Positions 56,871-64,000 of a stretch of DNA of 64,000 nucleotides are shown here, one piece after another. Below the pieces are notes generated by a model. The model did no database searches, was not told the origin of the DNA, and saw only the letters and a list, made by a program, of their open reading frames with translations. The number at the start of each line of letters is the position of its first letter. Position 1 is the first letter of the stretch. Origin of the DNA: Phoronis australis (lineage: Eukaryota; Phoronida; Phoronidae); assembly GCA_002633005.1 (NCBI GenBank), contig NMRA01000165.1, positions 62,518 through 126,517 of the forward strand, in the 5' to 3' direction. Both the position numbers and the translations under genes were made by a program.

Positions 56871-57754
56871 GTATCAGCAGGGCTTGGGTTGTCAGAGTAG
56901 TTAACCGGATTTTGGTTCGTTTGGGTGGCCAAAAATCATTTAAAACGGAAAATATCTCGTTTCATGTGACCAGGTTTTTTACAAAAGAAGCATCTGATTG
57001 AATTCTCTAGGGCGTTAACAGTTCTGGGCGCCCGACAGTCTCTCGTTCTATGACCCGTCCTGTTGCAAATTCTGCATCTTTGATTTGTCAATGTCCATAG
57101 GAGTGACTTCCCTGTTATCTCCCAGTTTTAAATTCATTCGCGCCCAAAGGTGTATTTCTTGGACAGCGACTTTAAGGTTGTCCCTGAGAGTTATTGGAAC
57201 TGAACGTAAGACGTGCTCTCTTATTCTTGCGTCCCGGAGACCATCCACAAAAAAACCAATTAATTGTTCTTGTAGAACATCCAGTGCCGCTTGATCGTCA
57301 AATGCTTTGCGTGCCGCAGACAACAGTCGTTCGCCATACATTTGCACGCTTTCGTTTGGTCGTTGCCTAATTGATTTCAATCGACCGAACGCCAGACTTT
57401 TGTCTGTGATAGGGGCAAAACGTAACTTAAGTTCTGCTTTAAACTGCTCATATTTGCATTGTGGGTGGTCTGTCATATAACGTTTAATGAATGCCGAAAC
57501 TTCACCCCCCGATCTTTGATATGCAATCAAAATCTGCTTTCTGGGGTCCATATTGGGGAAATGACGGCCATCTTTTCTATCTCCGCTCACCCACGCTCGA
57601 AACCCATGAACATCTCCTGAGAAAACGAGGATATTTGACGCCAGTGACGTCTCACTCATGGAATTCATGGCATTGGTAACATCTCTGGTGATATACCAGC
57701 AAGTCCCGTTAAAACTTCAGCTAAATCTACAGTTGGTTGTTGCTGATGTGCCAT
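56871..57754 (-). pseudogene. Gag of copy B with zinc knuckles
   Basis: ATG at 57,754, then a one-base loss near 57,690; the frame from 57,668 runs 206 codons (MNSMSETSLASNILVF ... KRYMTDHPQCKYEQFKAELK ... GERLLSAARKAFDDQA). Knuckles lie near 57,060 and 56,980; the second has lost its last Cys (CFFCKKPGHMKRDIF). Confidence 0.8.
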
Positions 57755-58585
57755 ACTGCTTAGTGTTCAGACTATGCTAACTACTACACTACTTAGATAT
57801 ATCGTCTCGCTCGCAAGAAATTAAAAAGAGTCTCAAAACTTTAACACCGGGTTTAAACCGGGCCACGGCACCAAAAAGAACTCGTGTGGTATATCAATGC
57901 GTGTTGTGGCCAACAGATGGCGCGCTCGTGGTAATAACTAAAAGAACACACGAATACCTTAACAATAGAATACGTCAATTAATATGCAGCGTTGTGATTT
58001 ACAAACAATAGATTACATCGAGTTGTGAGACTGACGACTGTTCGAATGAAGCGATATATCGTTACAGGTGAAAGTATTAATCTACAGTGCCACCAGTTAC
58101 CCGCAGCTGGGAGTAATATATTGGTCATAGCCCGTAGCTACCACACACGTTAGTGAAGTACAAGTCGCAACATGAACTGACCCTGTAAAACAATCACTAG
58201 ACTGGTTCAAACTGACTAACAGGCTGAGACCAACACCTGTATTAATTAGTTTTTATTCCTTGACTCTTCTATTCCACTTTTGATCACTAATCTGGTTTTC
58301 CTCGTCTTTGCTGTTGGCTCCTCCTAGAGATCAGGTCTGGGTCTGATTCACGGTTTTCGTCTCGGTCTAGGTCTGGTCTGGGTCTTGTTCTCGGTCTGCC
58401 TCGGTCTTGGTCTAACTCTCCTTGATAGCCAATGCCTTAAAGGAGAATGCCACTCGATTTAATTAGTCTTTTTCGCCGTCTTAATCAGTATATATCCACA
58501 TCGCCTCGCATACGGTCGACCTTACCTTGCCAAGAGGTGTCGCGTTAACCTGTGAGGAAGGTGAGAAACGACGCTAGCGACGTCA

Positions 58586-58840
58586 ATGGTTCATATGCAA
58601 AGTGAATGCCGCTATGTTGCGGTGCTTCGTTCCCGCTTGTCTGCGAACAAAGCAGCTGCGAGGAAAGGGGGTATATCGTTTTCTTTACTTCCTCGAGAGC
58701 CCGAAATGCTTAGGAAGTGGCTCATGGTAGTGAAGAATGAAGTGTACGCTGTAAATAGCAAGTATGAAGCCGTGAAACATCTCCGTGCCTGTGGCCTGCC
58801 GACGTCGACAGTGCCTGACGAATGCCGACTTACCAAATAA
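58586..58840 (+). pseudogene. THAP exon of K1-B, degenerate
   Basis: 84 codons: ISFSLLPREPEMLRKWLMVV and KYEAVKHLRACGL show the THAP core. The last CxxH pair is replaced by CGLPTS, so zinc binding is lost. Mobilised in trans if at all. Confidence 0.5.
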
Positions 58841-58978
58841 CTCCATACGTTCCGTTGTCTGAGCTTGTTCACGGCGCCTCTCTAGTATTTCTTCATCACT
58901 GTATTCCTGTTCGAATTAATAGATCCACCTGCGAAGTCGGGACTGATGAGCTCTAGCTCGTCCTAAGTCGGGATCTTG
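58834..58978 (-). pseudogene. Antisense FEPEY-type exon of K1-B
   Basis: Reads FEQEYSDEEILERRREQAQT ... RMELFG and ends at a GGTAAGT donor (58,828-58,834). An in-frame stop upstream of FEQ shows decay. Upstream on the same strand, TATATAAG near 59,050-59,057 could be its TATA box. Confidence 0.42.
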
Positions 58979-60302
58979 CGAGTTGCCATGTTGGCGTTTA
59001 TTACCGTAGAGCGTTCTGTTTCAAAATGAATTATTCTCCCCCTAACCAATACTTATATAAAACTTAAACAAAGTCTGTCTCATTAGGTGCAATTTGTAAT
59101 GCCTGTGGAGTGTTCGTGAGTTCAAATGATTTGAGAAGCCAGCCATAAATAAATCACTGCGTTACCGGCTTTAGGTGCCGGCGGCAATAAAACTAATTGA
59201 CGGGACACCGAGGGCGTGTGAGCTCATGCTAGTTTAGTGTTTGCCGGCAGAAACTGTTGTGAAACAACTCGATTTCCATCCCACGACCAGGTGTTAGGGT
59301 AATCTTTATTTACATTGATGATTGTCAATGTACAACTTCTGCCCTGACGGTGCTGTGGCCAAAGCGGAACCTGAATTCGCGGCCCCCGACGAGTAAGTAG
59401 ATTTGCAGTTTCGTGGCTAATTCACCAACGTAATCACGTGCACATTACTTTGGCTCACTACTATAGTATTTTCTTAACTGGAAGTTTACTTTCCACTGAT
59501 CTTTGGCTGGTTGATGTTCGTGATGTCTGATCAGTTTCCAAGCCACTGGCCGAATAACAAACGTTTTGTGTTTAGAACTCAAAAAATCACAAGTCTAAAC
59601 AACACAGATCTTGGTTCTTCTGTCTGTATCTCATGGAAAATACTTCGAAATTATCTCCGAACAGACCCCAAACTCCTGCTACGTACCTTATTGGCCTGCC
59701 AACTTTGTAGGCTACGGTGTGTCCAAATACCAACAAATCCGTAAGAGCGAAATAAAACAACACGTTTTTATAAGAACTCGGTGTATTTTTAAGGGTTTTA
59801 CATCGAAGTTTGATGGTCTATTGGTGTTGAACGATTACTTCAAGCAATAAGCTGACACCAGTAGCCCATTTTGTGAACTGCTGAACAGACTGCGTGTGAA
59901 CCCGATGACGTCATTGGATAATTTCAACACCTCCGTCTGCCGTCAGGTAACGCAACCGTACGTGTCCTAATGGAGTAGAACTATTCGATCTAAATTGATA
60001 CAAATTAGGTTGTTTTTTGGGTGGCATGCTCCTTTAAATACTGTTCTAGCCGGCATCGTATGATGGGCCCATCTCGTGACGGTTAAAGTCCCTGGTCAGA
60101 GTTTGCACGTGACACTTGCATAACAATTAATTAACTTGAATGGAACTTACCCAACAAAATCAAATCAGCTGACTATTGAAACAATTCTTGCATAACACCT
60201 GTGATAATCTGTGCTACAGCCAAAGATACGATTGCAATGCACTTTTAATTTTCGGAAACCTTAATTAAATGCAAAGGTCCTAGCCTCATTATATTACACA
60301 TT

Positions 60303-61480
60303 GAAAAGTGTTGAAATGAAATGCTTTTACCACTTACAAATCCATATCGGAGGAGCAATGCCAGGACGAGATTAAACTATATTTAAAGACAGTGTGGTCC
60401 TTAAAATTTATCACTTCAGTAAAAACTGCAGAGGAGATCCTACCCTGATAGCGAATGTAGGAAAACATGCCCCCTATCCCCTGCATCCCCCTGAACAAGG
60501 TATACTCCTGTACCTTCTTGGCAACATGAAGTATTTTTTACTAAAAAATAAAACAAGTCAAAAGTATAACGCATAATTCTGTTTATTCTTGATAACAACA
60601 CGACATAAAGCTGGCCGCAACAATCCACAGGCCATCAGCCAAGAACATGGTGACCAGATGTCTTCTTTAAATATTGGAACACCATAGTAACAGGTTATCG
60701 CAATGCAACACAGTGCGGAACTAACAGCTGATGTAGTTAAACAAACATAGTATATTTTTACTGTTCATTGGTTTCATATAAAATATGTAAAGAAATATGG
60801 AATGGATCATTGAAGGAAGTCGGAATGAAAGTAACCCTTTAGTGCCACCTGTTGTTGGTCTAGGAAATGTTCATGGCATCACTGAACTTGGAATGCAGAG
60901 TTATGTATTCGCATCAACAAATAGTAAAAAAATATGATAAAAATAACCCCTCAGTTTCACAGAATCAATAAAATGATATATTTCCAGAATATAAATCAAA
61001 TTTACCATCAGTCTAAATCTAAAAATTGCTTCAGATCACATATGTTGATAGATATAGCACAGTAAAAATATTCAAATTCACAGTAAAGCATCGAAAACCC
61101 CTAATAAATTACTTATCGAAATCACAGTTTCATCGTAATTCTGATATTAAATGCATCATTCCTCCTGAACTGGAAGAATTACCTTTTCCCTTACACATCA
61201 TTAGGAATGCAGTCAGTAAAAAGACAACATGTTAGACAGTAGACGATACCAGACAATGTGAGTTTAAACTAAGAAAGCTCAGAGAGAAGCCATATTTGAG
61301 TGCACAAGGTTCAACAAAACTGCACTCTGAACAAACAAGCGGAATAAGGGCCGACAAGGAAAAAGACTAGTGCAGACGCATAAGCAAGCATGACCAAACA
61401 TTGAACACAAGTGAACATCTTTGTGACAACATAAAAATGTTTGTAGGAAAACAACAGACTGCACTAAACTCTGACCGACA
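60303..61480 (-). other. Possible 3' UTR of the exon at 61.5-61.8 kb
   Basis: AT-rich and without credible frames. AATAAA on the minus strand at 60,582-60,587 could end a transcript coming from 61.8 kb. No repeats shared with the rest of the window. Confidence 0.3.
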
Positions 61481-61749
61481 TTAATCAATGAGACCAAACT
61501 TCCTCTGAAGATACTTGGACGACATTCTGTTCATTCTCTCCTTCATGTACTTAGCGCCACCATTGCGGTCCCACTCTCGTAGGAACTCGTCAGGTAGTAT
61601 CTCAGCTCCACGTTTATTAGTCAGACCAGTCTCGGCTAGGCTCAACTCACACATCTGCATATCATCACAGCCTAGACAATCAATAAAAAAATTCAAAATA
61701 CATTTAGTAAACAGCTGCATCATATCTTGCTCACTGCAAGACTGATGAC
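61481..61749 (-). CDS. Possible last exon of a host gene, product unknown
   Basis: Minus strand, in the 114-codon frame ending TAA at 61,481-61,483. From an acceptor-like CAG near 61,737-61,752 it reads [20 protein letters not shown], then [20 protein letters not shown] and [17 protein letters not shown]. Composition is balanced and helical, unlike the shadow frames elsewhere, and the charged C-terminus looks like a conserved globular protein. I do not recognise it. No sign of a transposon motif. The rest of the gene would lie beyond the assembly gap at 61,924. Confidence 0.4.
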
Positions 61750-61923
61750 CACAAGGCCGTGTCTGTGCCTGGATCATTCCACTTAGCCCAGTTATGGGGG
61801 GTGCACCTGTGGAGATTTCAAACACCTACATCCTCCGGAACAAATGAATAGTCCCATGGGCTCATCATGGAATTAGATTTTCACTAGAATTCACTGGTTC
61901 AAGGTTTTTCCATAAAGTACTTA

Positions 61924-61946
61924 NNNNNNNNNNNNNNNNNNNNNNN
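61924..61946. other. Assembly gap (23 N)
   Basis: Run of 23 N. It falls exactly where a K2 Kolobok tip begins, so the body of that element is probably what was not assembled. Confidence 0.98.
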
Positions 61947-62144
61947 GACTCGGCAGCTCTCACAGTCAGACTATGTGAAAAGAAATTGGCGGGAAGCGCT
62001 TGCCTCCTAAAACGTCACTTCCGGAAAAGCGGACGAATAATTAATAAAATTACGAAAAGCTGTAATTAAGTGAGAAATATGTCTAGGATAACCAACCAAC
62101 CTTATTTTAGCTCAAAATGACACGGAAAAAGGTTGCCTTCGCCT
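61947..62144 (-). mobile_element. Kolobok K2 tip (terminal 200 bp)
   Basis: Reverse complement of 6,763-6,960: ends GTTGCCTTCGCCT followed by TTAA (62,145-62,148). It includes ACGTCACTTCCGG and CAGTCAGACTATGTG blocks also found in the other copy. The element continues into the gap. Confidence 0.75.
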
Positions 62145-62148
62145 TTAA

Positions 62149-64000
62149 GTTTGAATTTTCCCTCAGTGACGTCTGCAAAATGTCCCGTGGGTTCTTTAAC
62201 TAATGTGAGTCACAAATTACTTGTTTTTTTTCGGTAAGGTTTGCACTCATACTGCAGCTTAATTTTGTCGGTCTACAAAAATTGGAAGCGACCTGAAGAA
62301 CACGAAATCCCTGACATCACCATAATGACGTAGTATGTTCTGAGGGAAACAAAAAGCATCTACGACCGAATGTTGCCGCTGTCGGCCGACTGCTACATGA
62401 AGGGGAGATATAGAGCATGCAGCTAAAAACTGTACAATAATACTCTTAAGATTATGGAGGATCCTAGAAAAATGTCCAAATTTGGCTAGCTTCGGAACAT
62501 TATATCTCAGAAATGACATCGGATTTGTATGATATTTTCAGATACTATGCTTTATGCACCGTTATTAAACACTGGAAGCTTTTAGGAATGGTTTTTAAAG
62601 TGATCAATTTTTCAATAACAAGCTATCAAAAACTATGCTTTTATTATTTCATAAAAACATGAAGTTGTACAAAACGAAATGAAATGATATTTTAGAAAAC
62701 TGAGATCTCACCTTGAACATTTTTATATGAAAATTGAAATATGACTTGATCGTGTTCTTGATAAAGTCGTTTCGCTATCAGTGCACCTTGACTTTTTGCT
62801 CGATTTTACTAAAATGCATGGTCACGTGACGGAAACAATGTGGTATAAAGTCAAAAATCAAACTCTACAGGCTTTCTACTGTCAGAAATTAAGTAGTTTC
62901 ATCGAGTTAAAATTTAAAGTTTTGCAGATATTCGGCATTAACAAACGTTGGCTTACCACGATCTGTGCCGACTCAGTTCAGCGGGAATGCCTTTAGGGGA
63001 CCATATGCATTTTCCGACTTTATCGCAAGGTAAACAGCATCTGTACTGTATTCACCCATTGCCCGCGCAGTTTCTTGCTTTCCTTATCTTCCGCTTTTCT
63101 TATCTTATCTTTAGCGAGTAACCGACGAGGGTTGTTCAAATCTATCATCTTTATATAAATATCATTTCGCATCGTCCCAGTGCCCTGTTTCCCTATTGCT
63201 CACGCCTTTTCTTGTGCGGTGGTACTCCTTAACCCAGTATTTGCAATAGAGGATTTTGCCACACTGACCTCATTTGCATATGAAAATGCGACTCATACCT
63301 TTGATGTAATTATTGTAAAACACTGCACCTGTTGAGACCACCGATTTTTCATTTGAATTCGTCTGCAGTTGCTTAAATTATCGTGGCTATTCGAATATAA
63401 CAAACAACCACTTTTTCTTATGTTTTCCTTTTTCTGCCTATTTTTATTTTCTATCGTTATTTCTCGTGGGTTCTTCACATTGAATTAGCGAACAGGGAAC
63501 ACAGTTTCCGACTGATTATCATAAATTCTTCCGAGGAAGGCCACAAAGAAGTGATTTATTGATGAAAGCATTTATTGACTTTCGAAAGACGATGCAGAGA
63601 ACAAATACGATCGTTCAAATGTAACAGTTAAATATTTGTTTTTACAAAGGAATACTACTCTTACCATCTCCGAATTTGACGCAATCATGTATTATAAGTG
63701 AAACTGCCATCTAGGACCAAGTTCAGTACTCTCGAGGGTCGAGATAATCACGAAAGCGACCACCAACAAAATTCAGTCTGCGTGCCCGAATATTTACCGT
63801 GAAATCCAGGGTAGTGTAAAAACGCGAGATTACGCTAGATATTGTGGTGTGATACTATTTTAAATGAGAACACGCGAGTTTGGCTAGATTTTTTTCTAGC
63901 CGCGAGACAGCTACTAAATCTACCCAGGTACATACGAAATACACGAGATCTCACGCCATAAGTGGAGACCTGAAGCTATCAAAGAACTCCTATGACATGC
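62149..64000. other. No recognisable gene or element
   Basis: AT-rich sequence, short frames only. A loose repeat of 'CGCGAGAT.ACGCTAGAT' type words occurs at 63,820-63,950, too weak to name. Confidence 0.45.

Larger units (their letters stand above)
58441..60033 (+). mobile_element. Kolobok K1-B, complete non-autonomous copy
   Basis: 1,593 bp with 13-bp inverted ends AGGAGAATGCCAC / AGGAGCATGCCAC (one mismatch) and TTAA on both sides (58,437-58,440; 60,034-60,037). TTAA target duplication with the AGG start fits T2-type Kolobok elements; piggyBac also uses TTAA but has CCC ends and no THAP. Only a THAP exon and the short antisense exon are coding; no catalytic core, so it depends on another transposase. 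Confidence 0.87.
44350..60298 (+). repeat. Segmental duplication, unit B
   Basis: Second copy of the block at 21,040-42,238, same orientation. Private insertions: 79 bp at 45,059-45,137 in the AKR 5' flank, a MITE at about 49,341-50,204, and K1-B at 58,441-60,033. The right end coincides with the end of the gypsy LTR. Confidence 0.85.
48487..60298 (-). mobile_element. Env-bearing Ty3/gypsy element (errantivirus-like), copy B
   Basis: Full-length, with CATT target duplication on both sides (48,483-48,486 and 60,299-60,302). LTRs 48,487-49,307 and 57,885-60,298 (holding K1-B). Minus-strand order: gag, protease, RT/RNase H, integrase, env, small retropepsin-like frame. Better kept than copy A: RT/RNase H is one open frame of 679 codons. 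Integrase, env and gag are broken. Confidence 0.9.
57885..60298 (-). repeat. 5' LTR of copy B, interrupted by Kolobok K1-B
   Basis: LTR at 57,885-58,440 and 60,034-60,298; the insertion point is TTAA in 'CCAATGYCTTAAATAC'. About 817 bp without the insertion. The primer-binding region (GGCACCGTGGCCC on the minus strand... near 57,860-57,875) precedes it. Confidence 0.88.

Noticed and set aside
58441-60033. K1 as a piggyBac element because of TTAA
   Set aside because: The ends start AGG rather than CCC, and a THAP exon is present; both fit Kolobok/T2 better.

Overview
This window reads as nuclear DNA from an animal, most likely a marine invertebrate. There are no operons or bacterial-type genes. 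Almost all the coding sequence belongs to eukaryotic transposable elements (Ty3/gypsy, non-LTR LINE, Kolobok, tRNA-derived SINE, MITE), mostly decayed. The clear host genes are two intronless aldo-keto reductases and possibly one exon near 61.6 kb. The taxon cannot be fixed from the sequence.

Layout. 1-0.5 kb: end of a minus-strand gypsy element (gag start plus complete 5' LTR). 0.5-2.4 kb: decayed unknown protein, a block of YY1-like repeats, and a Penelope-like scrap. 2.4-9.5 kb: a nest. A plus-strand gypsy (gag, protease, RT/RNase H) abuts a Kolobok-type DNA transposon (family K1) split by more than 3 kb of foreign DNA: a gypsy integrase piece, a second Kolobok family (K2) with THAP transposase, a P2X7-tail-like exon and a gypsy gag/LTR. 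9.5-16 kb: gene-free, with tRNA-derived repeats, a strong palindrome and a 193-bp direct repeat. 16-18.8 kb: 5'-truncated LINE. 19.7-20.5 kb: wreck of an integrase-like gene.

21.0-60.3 kb is dominated by a direct tandem duplication. Unit A (about 21,040-42,238) and unit B (about 44,350-60,298) are each about 14 kb once later insertions are removed, and are separated by two copies of a roughly 1-kb repeat. Each unit carries one aldo-keto reductase gene and one copy of an env-bearing Ty3/gypsy element (minus strand; LTR-gag-pro-pol-int-env-LTR). The envelope has the layout of a baculovirus-F-like protein, as in errantiviruses. Unit A also took in a CR1-like LINE, a MITE and a K1 element that itself holds another transposon. 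Unit B took in a MITE with a SINE-like piece and another K1 element. Both K1 elements sit in the 5' (right-hand) LTR at the same kind of TTAA site family, but at different points.

The two reductase genes are mosaics: about 745 bp covering the 3' two-thirds of the gene and its flank are base-for-base identical, while the first third differs by nine amino acids. This points to recent gene conversion. The two env-elements share a frameshift at the second catalytic aspartate of integrase, so neither copy can make an unbroken integrase in one frame. 60.3-64 kb holds one possible host exon, a 23-N assembly gap, the tip of a second K2 element, and otherwise featureless DNA.
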